Below are positions 47,707 to 58,535 of a stretch of DNA of 64,000 bases, in pieces. The notes under the pieces are model-generated. The model saw only the letters and a list, made by a program, of their open reading frames with translations, had not been told where the DNA came from and did no database searches. The stretch is from NCBI RefSeq assembly GCF_001426185.1, contig NZ_LMRP01000002.1:558157-622156 (forward strand). The letters run 5' to 3'. The stretch is from Rhodococcus sp. Leaf247. Its GTDB lineage: Bacteria; Actinomycetota; Actinomycetes; Mycobacteriales; Mycobacteriaceae. Position 1 is the stretch's first letter; each line of letters starts with the position of its first letter. Made by a program: the position numbers and the translations under genes.

Positions 47707-47804
47707 GTCGATGCCTGCTTTCGGTAGAACGTTGATGCGGGTGCTGCGCAGGTCGTGGAGTACCGGACCCCGCTGCGCGCAGCAGCGGCGGAGTCCCTGT
47801 CGAG

Positions 47805-47877
47805 TAGCGATGGCCGGACTTGAACCGGCGACACAACGATTATGAGTCGTTTGCTCTACCGACTGAGCTACACCGCC
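47805..47877 (-). tRNA. tRNA-Met (CAT anticodon), elongator type
   Basis: Minus strand cloverleaf: acceptor GGCGGTG / CATCGCT, D-arm AGCTCAGTCGGTAGAGC, anticodon loop CTCATAA, T-arm CCGGTTCAAGTCCGG, discriminator A, no encoded CCA. A G1:U72 pair rather than a C1 mismatch and the loop make an elongator tRNA more likely than an initiator. Confidence 0.94.
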
Positions 47878-47912
47878 TCGGTGCCGAACGCCGGCAGGCG
47901 CTCGGTCCCGCG

Positions 47913-47985
47913 AGCCCCCTAACGGAATCGAACCGTTGACCTTTTCCTTACCATGGAAACGCTCTACCGACTGAGCTAAGGGGGC
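47913..47985 (-). tRNA. tRNA-Thr (GGT anticodon)
   Basis: Minus strand: acceptor GCCCCCT / AGGGGGC, D-arm AGCTCAGTCGGTAGAGC, anticodon stem TTTCC/GGAAA around ATGGTAA (GGT), T-arm ACGGTTCGATTCCGT, discriminator T, no encoded CCA. It lies 35 bases from tRNA-Met and probably shares its transcript. Confidence 0.95.
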
Positions 47986-48144
47986 AGGTTCGGCGCACGG
48001 CAGGCGTGCGTCGAAGCCTTCGAAGACATTACACAGTGCCGCAACTTCGCACCAAATTGGCTGGTCCAGACGTTGCGTTCGGCGTTTCGTCCTCGTTCTA
48101 CGCGACGAACCCCGGCAAAGGTTCTCACCGGGGTCCGTCGGGTG

Positions 48145-48227
48145 TGGCAGATGTAGGATTCGAACCTACGTAGGCATAAGCCGACGGATTTACAGTCCGC
48201 TCCCATTGGCCGCTCGGGCAATCTGCC
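48145..48227 (-). tRNA. tRNA-Tyr (GTA anticodon)
   Basis: Class II tRNA of 83 bases with a long variable arm. Acceptor GGCAGAT / ATCTGCC, anticodon GTA in ACTGTAAAT, T-arm TAGGTTCGAATCCTA, discriminator A, no encoded CCA. Confidence 0.95.
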
Positions 48228-48383
48228 GTGATCGCACGACTCGGGCGAAGATTCTCGTGAGTCCGCGAGATTTCCCCTTCGAGGTGCGATAGGCAGAATA
48301 CAACGACCGCACCCCCGGATTGCAAACCGGCAGGACGCGATACCGTCGTCGCAGTACCGATCGCTTATCCAGGAGGATTTCCC

Positions 48384-48875
48384 GTGGCCGATTCGTCGTT
48401 CGACGTCGTGAGCAAGGTCGACCGCCAGGAGGTCGACAACGCGCTGAACCAGGCGGGCAAGGAACTGGCGACACGCTTCGACTTCCGCAACACCGGGGCC
48501 TCCATCGAATGGTCCGGCGAGGAAGCCGTCGTCATCACCGCCGACGCCGAGGAGCGCGCAGTCGCCGCGCTCGACGTGTTCAAGGAGAAGCTGATCCGCC
48601 GCGACATCTCGCTCAAGGCCTTCGACGCCGGCGAGCCCGTGCAGTCGGGCAAGACCTACAAGATCACCGGCACGCTGGTGCAGGGCATCACCACCGAGAA
48701 CGCCAAGAAGATCTCGAAGAAGATCCGCGACGAGGGCCCCAAGGGCGTCAAGGCGCAGATCCAAGGCGAGGAACTGCGCGTCAGCAGCAAGAAGCGGGAC
48801 GACCTGCAGGCCGTTCAGCAGCTCCTCAAGGGCGAGGACTTCGGCATCGCCCTGCAGTACGTCAACTACCGCTGA
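48384..48875 (+). CDS. YajQ-family nucleotide-binding protein
   Basis: 163 residues: [20 protein letters not shown] start, [60 protein letters not shown], ending [12 protein letters not shown]. The family has two ferredoxin-like domains; some members bind cyclic-di-GMP, others nucleic acid, and the role here is unproven. GTG start with AGGAGG eight bases upstream. Convergent with htpX, one base apart. Confidence 0.93.
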   Translation: MADSSFDVVSKVDRQEVDNALNQAGKELATRFDFRNTGASIEWSGEEAVVITADAEERAVAALDVFKEKLIRRDISLKAFDAGEPVQSGKTYKITGTLVQGITTENAKKISKKIRDEGPKGVKAQIQGEELRVSSKKRDDLQAVQQLLKGEDFGIALQYVNYR

Positions 48876-48876
48876 C

Positions 48877-49743
48877 TCAGGTGTAGGGCCCGACCATGCG
48901 CTCGAGCCGGGCGATGCGCTCCTCCATCGGAGGATGTGTGGAGAAGAGCTTGCTCGCCCGGTCTCCCGCACGGAACGGGTTGGCGATCATCAGATGTGAC
49001 TGCGCGGTCAACTGAGGCTCGGGGGGCAGTGGTGCCGCCTGAGTGCCGCTCTGCAGCTTCCGCAGCGCGGATGCCAGGGCCAGGGGGTCGCCGGTCAACT
49101 CGGCGCCCGACTGGTCCGCCTGGAACTCCCGCGAGCGGGACACCGCGAGCTTGACCAGCGACGCCGCGACGGGCCCCAGCATCGACACGAGCAGCAGGGC
49201 CAGCGGGTTGGCGCCCTGCCCGTTCCCGCGTCCGCCGAACATGTTGGCGAAGAAGGCGAAGTTGGCGAGCCCCGACACGACTGCCGCCATGGCACCGGCC
49301 ACGGACGAGATCAGGATGTCCCGGTTGTAGACGTGCGAGAGCTCGTGGCCCAGCACCGCGCGCAGTTCACGCTGGTTCAGCAGCGCCAGGATTCCGGTGG
49401 TGCAGCACACCGCCGCGTTACGAGGATTGCGGCCCGTCGCGAACGCGTTCGGGGCGTTGGTGGGGCTGATGTACAGGCGAGGCATCGGCTGGTGCGCCGC
49501 AGTCGCGAGTTCGCGGACGACGGCGTAGATCTGCGGGTACTCGACCTCGGTGATGGGCTGCGCGTGCATCGACTTCAGCGCCAGCTTGTCGCTGTTGAAG
49601 TACGCGTACCCGTTCATTCCGACCGCGAACAGGACCGCGACCACGAGGATCGTCGAGTTCTGGAACAAGGCTCCGATGAAGACGATCAGCGCCGACATCC
49701 CGACCATCAGGCCGAACGTCTTCAGTCCGTTCGCGAACTTCAT
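48877..49743 (-). CDS. htpX: Membrane zinc metalloprotease HtpX
   Basis: 288 residues, M48B family. Two N-terminal membrane helices ([40 protein letters not shown]), the zinc motif in [20 protein letters not shown] (HExxH), two further hydrophobic stretches after it, the third ligand Glu in [19 protein letters not shown] and a C-terminal [11 protein letters not shown]. Degrades misfolded membrane proteins. Gene order with the prenyl synthase matches M. tuberculosis. Confidence 0.95.
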   Translation of the reverse strand: MKFANGLKTFGLMVGMSALIVFIGALFQNSTILVVAVLFAVGMNGYAYFNSDKLALKSMHAQPITEVEYPQIYAVVRELATAAHQPMPRLYISPTNAPNAFATGRNPRNAAVCCTTGILALLNQRELRAVLGHELSHVYNRDILISSVAGAMAAVVSGLANFAFFANMFGGRGNGQGANPLALLLVSMLGPVAASLVKLAVSRSREFQADQSGAELTGDPLALASALRKLQSGTQAAPLPPEPQLTAQSHLMIANPFRAGDRASKLFSTHPPMEERIARLERMVGPYT

Positions 49744-49813
49744 CGTCTCTCGCCGTACCTCTCGATATCAGGGTTCTCCCTGACAACGCACGAGGTGGCG
49801 CGGGTAGTTCCCG

Positions 49814-50854
49814 TCAGCTGATGCGGTCGACGGTGTACTGCACCAGCCGGCGGAGAGCGTCGTTCGCCGGTCCCTGCGGGAGTGCGTCGAGTTCGGTGAA
49901 GGCGCGCTGGGCGTAGGTGTCCAGCGTCGCGCGGGCCTGGCTCATACCCGGCGACCGGCTGAGCAGTTCGAGTGCTTCCGCGACGTCCGAGTCGTCCGTG
50001 ACGGGGCCGCGGAGCAGGTGCCGCAGGCGGTCGCCGTCGTCGCCCTCGGCGCGCAGTGCGAACAGCACGGGCAGGGTGTGGACGCCTTCGCGCAGGTCCG
50101 TTCCCGGCGTCTTCCCGCTTTCCGACGCGACGGACGAGATGTCGATGATGTCGTCGGAGATCTGGAAGGCGGTACCGACGGCGTCACCGAGCCGTTCGAG
50201 GCGCTCGATGTGCTCGGTGTCTCCGCCGGAGAACGTTCCACCGAAGCGGCCGCTGGTCGCGATGAGCGAGCCGGTCTTCTCCCACACCGTCGTCAGATAG
50301 TGATCGACCGGGTCCTGGTCGGGCTTGCTGCCGATCGTCTCGCGCATCTGGCCCGTGACCAGCGCCGCGAACGTCTCGGCGATGGTGCGCACCGCGGACG
50401 GACCCAGCGTCGAGACCAGACGCGAGGCGTGGGCGAAGAGGTAGTCACCGGCGAGGATGGCGACGCTGTTGCCCCAGCGTGCGTTGGCACTCTCGACGCC
50501 GCGCCGCATGGCAGCTTCGTCCATCACGTCGTCGTGATAGAGCGTCGCGAGGTGCACCATCTCGAGGACGGTGGCCGCGGTGACGATGTCGGGACTGGAC
50601 GCGTTGGGTCCGAGCTGCCCGGTCAGCACCGTGAACAGGGGGCGGAATCGCTTGCCGCCGGCCTTCGCGAGGTGCAGTGCGGCTTCTGTGAGGAAGTCCT
50701 CACCGTCGGACAACTCACGAACCAGGAGGTCTTCGATCTCCGCCATGGATGTGCGCACCGTCGCCGCGAAATCGGCATCTCCCAGGTCGACGCCCGCCAC
50801 CACGGTCGAACTCGTCGTACCCGCACTCGTGTCGGTCACCGTGCCCGCACCCAT
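49814..50854 (-). CDS. Polyprenyl (heptaprenyl/nonaprenyl-like) diphosphate synthase
   Basis: 346 residues. Trans-prenyltransferase motifs: GGKRFRPLFTVLTGQL, the first Asp-rich motif in LATLYHDDVMDEAAMRRG, and the second in GTAFQISDDIIDISS. The homologue in this position of M. tuberculosis is grcC1. It would make the long isoprenoid tail, most simply for the menaquinone encoded around it. ATG 50854 is chosen (MGAGTVTDTS); it is divergent from menJ with 80 bases between. Confidence 0.92.
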   Translation of the reverse strand: MGAGTVTDTSAGTTSSTVVAGVDLGDADFAATVRTSMAEIEDLLVRELSDGEDFLTEAALHLAKAGGKRFRPLFTVLTGQLGPNASSPDIVTAATVLEMVHLATLYHDDVMDEAAMRRGVESANARWGNSVAILAGDYLFAHASRLVSTLGPSAVRTIAETFAALVTGQMRETIGSKPDQDPVDHYLTTVWEKTGSLIATSGRFGGTFSGGDTEHIERLERLGDAVGTAFQISDDIIDISSVASESGKTPGTDLREGVHTLPVLFALRAEGDDGDRLRHLLRGPVTDDSDVAEALELLSRSPGMSQARATLDTYAQRAFTELDALPQGPANDALRRLVQYTVDRIS

Positions 50855-50934
50855 TTCCGTCGTCCGATTGCCCACGCTGCGCCGCGCACGGCGCCCTGTC
50901 CGCCCCCAACCTATCCTGCCTGCAAGATGGAAGG

Positions 50935-52230
50935 ATGACCGATGGACTCCGACAAGGTGTGACGCCGACGGCACACACGTCCGCCGCGCCCGACACCGCC
51001 GGCTCGGACCTGGTCACGGACGTTCTCGTCGTCGGTGCGGGCCCGGCGGGGAGCGCTGCCGCGGCGTGGGCCGTCCGCGGAGGGCGCGACACCGTGCTGG
51101 CCGACGCCGCCGTGTTCCCGCGGGACAAGACGTGCGGCGACGGTCTGACGCCGCGCGCCGTCGCCGAACTCGACCTCCTCGGACTCGGTGAGTGGTTGCG
51201 CTCCCGCGCGGTCAACCGCGGACTCCGCCTCACCGGCTTCGGCCAGGAACTGACGCTGCCCTGGCCGGGCGGCTCCCTCCCGGATGTCGGCAGCGCGGTC
51301 CCGCGGACCGAACTGGACGACCGCATCCGCCGCGTCGCCGTCGAGGCCGGCGCCACGATGGTCGAGGGCGCCAAGGCTGTCGACGTGGTGATGAGCGGTG
51401 ACCGCGTGGCACAGGTGATCTTCGAGACGTCGACGGGACGAACGTCCGTCACGTGCCGGACACTGATCGTCGCCGACGGCGTGCGCTCCCCCCTGGGCAA
51501 GATCCTGGGCCGGACGTGGCATCGCGACACGGCCTTCGGCGTCGCGGCACGGGCCTATGTCACGAGCGACCGCAGCGACGACGAGTGGATCACCTCGCAC
51601 CTCGAACTGCGGGACGCGGGCGGTGTGCTGCAGGCCGGGTACGGGTGGGTCTTCCCGCTCGCGACAGGTGAGGTCAACGTCGGGGTCGGCACCCTCGCGA
51701 CGTCGAAGCGTCCCGCCGCGGGAGCCCTGCGTCCGTTGCTGGATCTTTATGCGTCGCAACGGGAGTCGGAGTGGGGTCTCACCGGCGGAGTCCAGCGCGT
51801 GCAGTCCGCGCTGCTTCCGATGGGCGGCGCCGTGTCCACGGTGGCGGGCCGCAACTGGGCCCTGATCGGCGACGCGGCCGCCTGCGTCAATCCTCTCAAC
51901 GGAGAGGGAATCGACTACGGCCTCGAGGGCGGCAGACTGATCGCCGAGCACCTCGGCGACGCCGACCTGACGGAGGTCTGGCCCACCGTTCTCCGGGAGC
52001 ACTACGGGCAGAGTTTCTCCGTCGCTCGACGCCTGGCCGGCCTGCTCACCGTGCCGCGGTTCCTGCCCGCCACCGGACCGGTGGGCATGCGCTCACGGAC
52101 GATCATGACCGTGGCCGTGCGGGTGATGGGAAACCTGATCACCGACGCCGATCACGACGTCGTGGCGCGTGCATGGCGCGCCGCCGGCACCGCGTCCCTG
52201 AAGGTCGACGACCGCCCGCCGTTCATGTGA
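50935..52230 (+). CDS. menJ: Menaquinone reductase MenJ (geranylgeranyl-reductase family)
   Basis: 431 residues. FAD motif VLVVGAGPAGSAAAAWAVRG, CGDGLTPRAVAELDLLGLGE (typical of the family's Cys-Gly-Asp-Gly), TLIVADGVRSPLGKILGR, and the second FAD segment GRNWALIGDAAACVNPLNGE. MenJ saturates one isoprene unit of menaquinone, giving MK(II-H2). ATG 50935 follows GGAAGG. Surrounded by prenyl synthase and menG, as in mycobacteria. Confidence 0.92.
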   Translation: MTDGLRQGVTPTAHTSAAPDTAGSDLVTDVLVVGAGPAGSAAAAWAVRGGRDTVLADAAVFPRDKTCGDGLTPRAVAELDLLGLGEWLRSRAVNRGLRLTGFGQELTLPWPGGSLPDVGSAVPRTELDDRIRRVAVEAGATMVEGAKAVDVVMSGDRVAQVIFETSTGRTSVTCRTLIVADGVRSPLGKILGRTWHRDTAFGVAARAYVTSDRSDDEWITSHLELRDAGGVLQAGYGWVFPLATGEVNVGVGTLATSKRPAAGALRPLLDLYASQRESEWGLTGGVQRVQSALLPMGGAVSTVAGRNWALIGDAAACVNPLNGEGIDYGLEGGRLIAEHLGDADLTEVWPTVLREHYGQSFSVARRLAGLLTVPRFLPATGPVGMRSRTIMTVAVRVMGNLITDADHDVVARAWRAAGTASLKVDDRPPFM

Positions 52231-52234
52231 CCGG

Positions 52235-53230
52235 CTAGCGACGGAAGGCGTAGACGACGGTGCCGTCGTCGAGGCGCACTCCCTCGCGGTCCCGGAAGCC
52301 GCACTCGAGTGTCGCGACGACCCGCTGCAGCAGCGGCACCCGCGCCTCGTCGCCCAGGTCGGCGTGGACGGCGAGGGAGAGGTCGGCTCCGTAGAGCGCC
52401 AGGATGGCCTCCACCGAACCGGCGAGGGACGGATCCTTCGACTGGTAGAACGTGAACCGGTCGGCTTCCATCGTGTAGTCGCGCTCGTTGCCGCCGGCGA
52501 GAACGCTCACCCCGTATTCGACGAGGTACTCGACCATCCGCCGCTCGGTCGCGCCGAAGCCGATGGAGCGCTGATCGGGTGACAGGGTGTCGACGACGCG
52601 CTTGGTGTCCATGATCAGCAGGCCGAGGTCACCGGCATCGAGCAGGCCCAGGTCGGCGCGCATCGCATCGCGCAGCAGGCGCTGGATCTCGATGAGGAAA
52701 CCGTGTTCGCGGTTCAGGCGTTCCACGGCCGGACCGGGCATGGCACCGGTGGTGGAGTAGGGCACCAGGACGCGGAGATCGAGCGACATCAGCATCTCGA
52801 GCAGCGGTGCGACGCGTTGACGGGCGACGACCACGGTGATGGTCGAGACCCGGAGGAGTTCGCGGTACGCGTCCTCGACGGCCTGTCGGCCGTCGTCGGG
52901 TTCGGAGCCGGCGGGAAGCTCGTCGTGCATCCCGGCACCGACGCCCGCCGTGCGGCGACGGACGGCCTCGATCCAGGCAGCCTGGAACGTCGTCAACGCG
53001 ACGGACAGTTCCTGGTAACGCTGTGTGACCTGGTCACGGACCAACGACGCCTCGACGCTGTCGCGCCCGGCGTCGTGGGTGAACTCGGAGCGGATGGTGC
53101 GCAGTTCGCGTGCCCGGCGCGTCTCACGGGTGAGGTGCATCCGCGTGGTGCCGACGGCCCACCCCGCTCCTCCGGCAGCGACGGCCGATGCAGCGAGGGT
53201 CGCGTAGGGAAGCCAATCCGGAACAGGCAT
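52235..53230 (-). CDS. Membrane-anchored protein, unknown
   Basis: About 331 residues. One N-terminal hydrophobic segment (PYATLAASAVAAGGAGWAVG) precedes a basic stretch (HLTRETRRARELRTIR) and a long soluble, mostly helical part (YQELSVALTTFQAAWIEAVR, GHFLIEIQ-like HGFLIEIQRLLRDAMRADLG, RMVEYLVEYGVSVLAGGNER), ending DGTVVYAFRR. No catalytic motif seen; I do not recognise the family. It stands where M. tuberculosis has Rv0559c/Rv0560c and lies 63 bases after menG on the opposite side of menJ (convergent, 4 bases). A start at 53242 is also possible. Confidence 0.7.
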   Translation of the reverse strand: MPVPDWLPYATLAASAVAAGGAGWAVGTTRMHLTRETRRARELRTIRSEFTHDAGRDSVEASLVRDQVTQRYQELSVALTTFQAAWIEAVRRRTAGVGAGMHDELPAGSEPDDGRQAVEDAYRELLRVSTITVVVARQRVAPLLEMLMSLDLRVLVPYSTTGAMPGPAVERLNREHGFLIEIQRLLRDAMRADLGLLDAGDLGLLIMDTKRVVDTLSPDQRSIGFGATERRMVEYLVEYGVSVLAGGNERDYTMEADRFTFYQSKDPSLAGSVEAILALYGADLSLAVHADLGDEARVPLLQRVVATLECGFRDREGVRLDDGTVVYAFRR

Positions 53231-53292
53231 GCGCAAAATCATGCCGTATCAGCACGCTTGATCGAGACCTATGCGGACGTTTTGTGCATTTG

Positions 53293-53997
53293 TCAGTCGA
53301 TCGGCTTCACAGCGCTGTGCAACGTAACTACGCCGCCTGTGAGGTTTCGCCACTGGACGCGTCCCCAACCGGCAGATCTCATACGACCGGCGAGCTCGGC
53401 CTGGTCGGGCCAGGCACGAATCGACTCCGCCAGATAGACGTACGCATCCGGATTGCTGCTCACCGTCCGGGCCACGGCCGGGAGCGCCTTCATCAAGTAC
53501 TCCATGTAGACGGTGCGGAACACCGGGAACACCGGCGTCGAGAACTCGCACACGACCAGGCGCCCGCCCGGCTTCACGACGCGCAGGATCTCCCGGAGGC
53601 CGGCGTCGTGGTCGGAGACGTTGCGGAGTCCGAAGGAGATGGTGGCGGCGTCGAAAACGTCGTCGCCGTACGGCAGGTGCATCGCATCGCCCGCCACCAT
53701 CGGGACCTCGCGAGAGAGGCCGGCACGCAGCATGCCCTTCGAGAAGTCGGTCGCGACGCACCATGCACCGGAGCGTCCCAGCTCCTCGGTGGACACACCG
53801 GTTCCGGCCGCGAGGTCGAGCACCGTCTCGCCGGAGCGCAGGCGCAGCGCGTCACGAGTCGCACGGCGCCACCCGCGGTCCTGCCCGAAGGACAGAACCG
53901 TGTTGGTCACGTCGTACCGCTTGGCGACTCCATCGAACATGGAGGCGACGTCGTGCGGTTTCTTGTCCAGTTGAGCTCTGGAGCCATGTGCTGCCAC
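53293..53997 (-). CDS. menG: Demethylmenaquinone methyltransferase
   Basis: 234 residues. UbiE/MenG signatures: [23 protein letters not shown]-binding [40 protein letters not shown] and [20 protein letters not shown]. Carries out the last step of menaquinone head-group formation. It lies 28 bases downstream of mgtA on the same strand, perhaps cotranscribed with it. Confidence 0.95.
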   Translation of the reverse strand: MAAHGSRAQLDKKPHDVASMFDGVAKRYDVTNTVLSFGQDRGWRRATRDALRLRSGETVLDLAAGTGVSTEELGRSGAWCVATDFSKGMLRAGLSREVPMVAGDAMHLPYGDDVFDAATISFGLRNVSDHDAGLREILRVVKPGGRLVVCEFSTPVFPVFRTVYMEYLMKALPAVARTVSSNPDAYVYLAESIRAWPDQAELAGRMRSAGWGRVQWRNLTGGVVTLHSAVKPID

Positions 53998-54025
53998 ACC
54001 TGAACAGTACGTGTGCTCCGCCCAC

Positions 54026-55183
54026 CTAGGCCGCGGTAGTGCGGCGGCTCACCGCGGACGTGCCGATGACGTCCTCGTAGTGCCCGATGAGCTGGTTGCA
54101 CAGCACGGGCCAGGTGCGATGCAGCACCGACTTGCGGGCGGCCGCGGCGAATCTCGCGCGCGTCGTGGGATCCGCGAGAGCCCGCATCGCGCTCGGGAGA
54201 AGTTCCTCGTAGCGCTCGACCGGGAGCAGGTACCCGTTGCGGCAGTGGCTGACCAGATCGCGCGGGCCACCGGCGTCGGGACCGATCACCGGCACACCGC
54301 TCGACAAAGCCTCCTGCACGGTCTGGCAGAACGTCTCGTGCTCACCCGGATGCGCGAACACGTCGAACGACGCGTACGCCCGTGCAAGGTCGTCGCCGCC
54401 GAGTTGACCGAGGAACACTGCCGACGGCATCGCCCGCTCGAGGCGCGCGCGCTCCGGTCCGTCGCCGACCACCACGACCGTCACACCCGGCATACCGTCG
54501 AGGACGGCGAGACGTTCGACGTGCTTCTCCGGTGCGAGCCTGCCCACGAACCCGACGACCAGGGAGTCCGCTCCCCCGGTCCAGCGCTCCCGCAGCTCGG
54601 CACTTCTCGCCGACGGGACGAATCGCACGGTGTCGACTCCTCGGCCCCATCGATGCACCCGGGGGATACCGTGCGCCGCCAGAGCGTCCATCGCCGACGT
54701 CGACGGCGCGAGCGTGCGGGCACTGCCCTTGTGGATGCGCCGGGTCCAGGCCCAGCAGGCGCGGGCGGTCAGTCCGAGCCCGTAGCTCTCGGCGAAGCCT
54801 GCGACATCGGTCTGATAGACGGCGACAGCCGGGACGTCGAGCCGTCGTGCTGCCGCGAGCCCACCGGCGCCGAGCGAGAACGGCGATGCCAGGTGGACGA
54901 CGTCGGGACCGAAGGACCGCAGCGCAGCCGTCATTCCCGGGCTCGGCATGCCCACCGGGAGAGAGCTGACCTTGGGGACCATCACCGACGGCACCCGCAG
55001 CACGGGGAACGACCCGTGCGAGGTGGGTGCGGACGGCATACCGGCCGGGGTGTCGGGCGCCACGACCATGGCCTCGTGTCCGGCGGATTCCGCGTGTTCG
55101 AGGACCCGGAGTATCGAATTGGTGACACCGTTGACCTGGGGCAGGAACGATTCGGCGATCACGGCTATGCGCACACCGTGCAC
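54026..55183 (-). CDS. mgtA: GT4-family mannosyltransferase (MgtA-like)
   Basis: 385 residues, GT-B glycosyltransferase. N-terminal [20 protein letters not shown], donor-side [20 protein letters not shown], and the GT4 acid loop [20 protein letters not shown] with Glu-x7-Glu, then [20 protein letters not shown]. The M. tuberculosis orthologue by sequence and position (Rv0557) transfers mannose from GDP-mannose to glycolipid acceptors of the LM/PIM pathway. GTG at 55183 (or 55174). Confidence 0.9.
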   Translation of the reverse strand: MHGVRIAVIAESFLPQVNGVTNSILRVLEHAESAGHEAMVVAPDTPAGMPSAPTSHGSFPVLRVPSVMVPKVSSLPVGMPSPGMTAALRSFGPDVVHLASPFSLGAGGLAAARRLDVPAVAVYQTDVAGFAESYGLGLTARACWAWTRRIHKGSARTLAPSTSAMDALAAHGIPRVHRWGRGVDTVRFVPSARSAELRERWTGGADSLVVGFVGRLAPEKHVERLAVLDGMPGVTVVVVGDGPERARLERAMPSAVFLGQLGGDDLARAYASFDVFAHPGEHETFCQTVQEALSSGVPVIGPDAGGPRDLVSHCRNGYLLPVERYEELLPSAMRALADPTTRARFAAAARKSVLHRTWPVLCNQLIGHYEDVIGTSAVSRRTTAA

Positions 55184-55247
55184 TGTTCCGGTCTGCGGCG
55201 ACCGCGACGCGATGCGAACGTTACGGACGGGCGAACCGCGGGCGAAC

Positions 55248-55706
55248 CTATGTCTGTGCGCGCTCTCGTCGGCGGATCAGGAGCACCGACGGCCCCGCGA
55301 TCAGCCACGCCACGACGATCACCGACAGCGCCGGAACCACCGCCACCGACGCATCACGACCGGCGACCCGCACCAGATCCGGATCGCTCCGGGAGTACTC
55401 GACGTCGATGCGTTGGCCGGCGATCAGGTTGGTCGGGTACAGCACGCCGAGTTTCGGGTTGTGCATCTCGCCGTCGGGAGTGACGAAGCTGACCGCGGAG
55501 CGCAGTCGTCCGGCGGAGAGCACCTCGGCGGTGGCGACACCCTCGTCGGAGGAGATGGTGTGGTCGTTGCGCCAGGCCGCCAGCACCAGCAGAACCGCGA
55601 GAGCGGAGACGACGGTCGCGATCACCACGAGCACGGTGGGCAGTCGACGCCGCGTGCGGGTCGAGGGGCCGGGAGCCCGTGATTCGGCGGCGAGGTTCAC
55701 CAGCAC
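55248..55706 (-). CDS. DUF3592-type membrane protein
   Basis: 152 residues. Two membrane helices ([20 protein letters not shown] and [20 protein letters not shown]) flank an extracytoplasmic beta domain ([40 protein letters not shown]). The layout matches the Rv0556-like proteins found between menD and mgtA in mycobacteria. Function unknown; overlap with no other gene. Confidence 0.8.
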   Translation of the reverse strand: MLVNLAAESRAPGPSTRTRRRLPTVLVVIATVVSALAVLLVLAAWRNDHTISSDEGVATAEVLSAGRLRSAVSFVTPDGEMHNPKLGVLYPTNLIAGQRIDVEYSRSDPDLVRVAGRDASVAVVPALSVIVVAWLIAGPSVLLIRRRERAQT

Positions 55707-55741
55707 AGGCTAACGATCGGCGGCAGGTAACCTCGTCCACC

Positions 55742-56239
55742 ATGGGGCGGAAATTCGATTTCACCGAAGACTTCGATGTCACACCGGAGCGGGCTCACGC
55801 CGCGCTGACCGATGATGCGTTGTGGGACAGGCGAACCAAGGAGGTGTCCGATCACGCGAGCGTGGAGTACACCCACCGTCCGGACGGCGGCTTCGATGTC
55901 GTCATCTCGGAGGGAGTCGGCGCGTCGGTGCTGCCCGGGTTCGTCCGCAAGGTGATCCGCGGTGATCTGGTGATCACCCGCAAGGACAGTTGGGGGCCGC
56001 TGAAGGGCGACCGGGCATCCGGCACCCTGGAGGGCGGATCGACCGGCTTGACCTCGAAGGTGCGCGGGACCTTCGAACTGGTTCCCCACGGCACCGGATC
56101 GCGCCTGACCCTGAAGGGAACGGCCGAGGTGAAGGTCCCGTTCGTCGGCGGCAAGATCGAGGGCATGGTCACCGAGATGATCGGCAAGATGGTGCACTCG
56201 GAGAGCAAGCAGGCACGCGAGTACCTCGCCGAGATCTAG
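55742..56239 (+). CDS. DUF2505 (START/SRPBCC-like) protein
   Basis: 165 residues: [60 protein letters not shown], and [40 protein letters not shown]. Same family as the gene at 32456. Helix-grip fold with a hydrophobic pocket; ligand unknown. ATG 55742 chosen. Its stop overlaps the convergent menD stop by a few bases. Confidence 0.88.
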   Translation: MGRKFDFTEDFDVTPERAHAALTDDALWDRRTKEVSDHASVEYTHRPDGGFDVVISEGVGASVLPGFVRKVIRGDLVITRKDSWGPLKGDRASGTLEGGSTGLTSKVRGTFELVPHGTGSRLTLKGTAEVKVPFVGGKIEGMVTEMIGKMVHSESKQAREYLAEI

Positions 56240-57849
56240 AGCGTCGCGCGGATCGACGCGTGCAGGTCGCGCAGCCCCGACCGATCCGTCGTCACCTCGA
56301 GAACACGAGTTCCCTCGGCGTGACCGGTGAGTTCCTTCGCTAGAGCGTCCGTGTCGACGCGGCGATGCGGGATGCGATACGCCGCACACAGCGCTGCGAG
56401 GTCCATGCCGTGCGGGGTCCCGAACACTCGCTCGAACACGCCCGCGTACTGCGGATCGCCCTGCTCGAGCAACTCGAAGATGCCGCCGCCGTCGTCGTTG
56501 GCCACGACGATGGTCAGGTCCTTCGGGCGGGGCTCCCCGGTGCCGATCAGCAGGCCGGACGCGTCGTGCAGGAACGTCAGGTCGCCCATGAGCGCGATGG
56601 TGCGGCCGTCGTGGGCCAGTGCTGCACCCACGGCGGTGGACACGGTGCCGTCGATACCCGCCACTCCGCGGTTCGACAGCACTCGGACGTCCTCGGCGGG
56701 ATATCCGACCAGCGCCATGTCGCGCACCGGGTTGGACGCCCCCAGGACGAGCAGGTCACCGGGGCGGCGCGCGGACGACACCGCGGCCGCGACGTGCAGA
56801 CCGGTCGACGTGCCGACGCTCTCCAGCATGGAGTGGACGGCCGCGTCGGCGGACGACGACGCCTCGGCGCACCGACGGATCCAGTCGGGGGACGGCTCAC
56901 CCGAGACGAGTGCGCGCGTACCGGTGGCGAGGACGTTGCCCGACACGTCGGGCCAGCGCGGACCCGTGGTGAGCGCGATGACGGATACCGCTGGGTCGGC
57001 CAGCACCTTCGACACCTGTCGGTGCAGTGTGGGGCGCCCGGTGATGATCGCCTGACGCGGTGACAACGCACCGAGTGCCAGCGGGTTGAGAGGGTGACCG
57101 TGCATCGGCGCCGTCGGTTCGGCGACCGTGGGAAGGCCGGCGAGCTCCGGACGGTAGGCCGCACCGTGGCCCGAGATGACGACCGTGTCGGGTGTCAGAT
57201 CCAGATCGACCGGCACGTCGAGCGTCGCGTACTGGGTGGTGGTCCACGGCGCGCCGTCCGGGCGACCCTCCGGCGCGGGCCGACCGTCGGACAGGTCCGG
57301 GGTCAGGGGCTCGCGCAGCGGCATGTCGAAGTGGACCGGGCCCGCGTTGCCGGATCGAGTTCCACGGGCCGCGGCGAGGACGCGGCAGACGGCGGATCGC
57401 CACTGGCTGTTGACCTGGTCGGACTCCTCGGCGAGCCCGAGGCTGATGGTCGCACGCACCTGACCGGCGAACAGTCCGAGCTGCTCCACGGTCTGGTTCG
57501 CACCGGTCCCCAACATCTCGTAGGGGCGGTTCGCGCTGAGCACCACGAGCGGCACTCGGGCGTAATTGGCCTCGAGCACGGCGGGCCCGAGGTTGGCCAC
57601 CGCTGTTCCCGACGTCATCACCACGGGCACCGGACGACGCCCCGAGACGGCGAGTCCGACGGCGAGGAAGCCGGCGGTTCGCTCGTCGATACGCATGTGC
57701 AGGCGGACGCGACCGGCGCGGTCGGCGGCCTCGAGCGCGAACGCGAGCGGCGCGTTCCGCGACCCGGGGCACAGCACGACGTCCTGGACGCCGCCGCGGA
57801 TCATCTCGTCGACGACGACGACGGCTTGAGACGTGGACGGGTTCACCAT
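56236..57849 (-). CDS. menD: 2-succinyl-5-enolpyruvyl-6-hydroxy-3-cyclohexene-1-carboxylate synthase
   Basis: 537 residues. Thiamine-diphosphate enzyme: [40 protein letters not shown] (catalytic Glu), [20 protein letters not shown], and the ThDP/Mg motif in [20 protein letters not shown] and [20 protein letters not shown]. Commits isochorismate and 2-oxoglutarate to menaquinone. Divergent from the flavin reductase gene. Confidence 0.96.
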   Translation of the reverse strand: MVNPSTSQAVVVVDEMIRGGVQDVVLCPGSRNAPLAFALEAADRAGRVRLHMRIDERTAGFLAVGLAVSGRRPVPVVMTSGTAVANLGPAVLEANYARVPLVVLSANRPYEMLGTGANQTVEQLGLFAGQVRATISLGLAEESDQVNSQWRSAVCRVLAAARGTRSGNAGPVHFDMPLREPLTPDLSDGRPAPEGRPDGAPWTTTQYATLDVPVDLDLTPDTVVISGHGAAYRPELAGLPTVAEPTAPMHGHPLNPLALGALSPRQAIITGRPTLHRQVSKVLADPAVSVIALTTGPRWPDVSGNVLATGTRALVSGEPSPDWIRRCAEASSSADAAVHSMLESVGTSTGLHVAAAVSSARRPGDLLVLGASNPVRDMALVGYPAEDVRVLSNRGVAGIDGTVSTAVGAALAHDGRTIALMGDLTFLHDASGLLIGTGEPRPKDLTIVVANDDGGGIFELLEQGDPQYAGVFERVFGTPHGMDLAALCAAYRIPHRRVDTDALAKELTGHAEGTRVLEVTTDRSGLRDLHASIRATL

Positions 57850-57941
57850 TTCAGAGTGTCACAAATGCTCCACTCGCCTCACTGATCGGCCGGCCTCCAG
57901 CGGCGCAAGAGCGGTCCACCGGGCGGTGGCAGGATGAACAG

Positions 57942-58535
57942 GTGCGCACACACTTCGATCCGCAGACCATGGACGCCGGCGACTACTACAAGCTTCTCAC
58001 CACGTCAGTGGTACCCAGACCCATCGCGTGGGTGTCGACAGTCTCCGCGGACGGCGTGCCGAACCTGGCGCCGTACAGCTTCTTCTCCGTCTCGTCGAGC
58101 GCACCCGCCGTGGTGCAGTTCACGTCGGTCGGCCGCAAGGACAGCCTCCGCAACATCGAGGAGACGGGCGAGTTCGTCATCAACCTCGCGACCGAGTCGT
58201 TGTTCGAGCAGATCAATCAGACGTCGGCGAACTACGACGCCTCGGTGAGCGAGTACACGGCCGTGGATCTCGAGAGCGAGCCCAGCGAGACCGTGCGCCC
58301 GCCGCGTGTCGTCGCGTCCCCGCTCTCGATCGAGGCGACGCTGCACCAGGTGGTCGAGGTGGGCAACTCGTTCGTCGTCATGGGCGCGGTCACGATGATC
58401 ACGGTGCGACCGGAGTTCCTCGCGGAGGACGGGTTGCCCGACTTCGGCGCCCTCGCACCCCTGAGTCGGCTCGGCCGCGACGAGTGGGGCATGCCCCCGG
58501 CCGTGCGACGGATCCAGCGCCCCGACAGGCCTTGA
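57942..58535 (+). CDS. Flavin reductase-like (FMN-binding split barrel) protein
   Basis: 197 residues: YYKLLTTSVVPRPIAWVSTV, SADGVPNLAPYSFFSVSSSA, FTSVGRKDSLRNIEETGEFV, typical of the flavoprotein-reductase-like domain. Probably binds FMN; partner and substrate unknown. GTG at 57942. The next gene begins inside its stop (TTG overlapping TGA), so the two are coupled. Confidence 0.88.
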   Translation: MRTHFDPQTMDAGDYYKLLTTSVVPRPIAWVSTVSADGVPNLAPYSFFSVSSSAPAVVQFTSVGRKDSLRNIEETGEFVINLATESLFEQINQTSANYDASVSEYTAVDLESEPSETVRPPRVVASPLSIEATLHQVVEVGNSFVVMGAVTMITVRPEFLAEDGLPDFGALAPLSRLGRDEWGMPPAVRRIQRPDRP

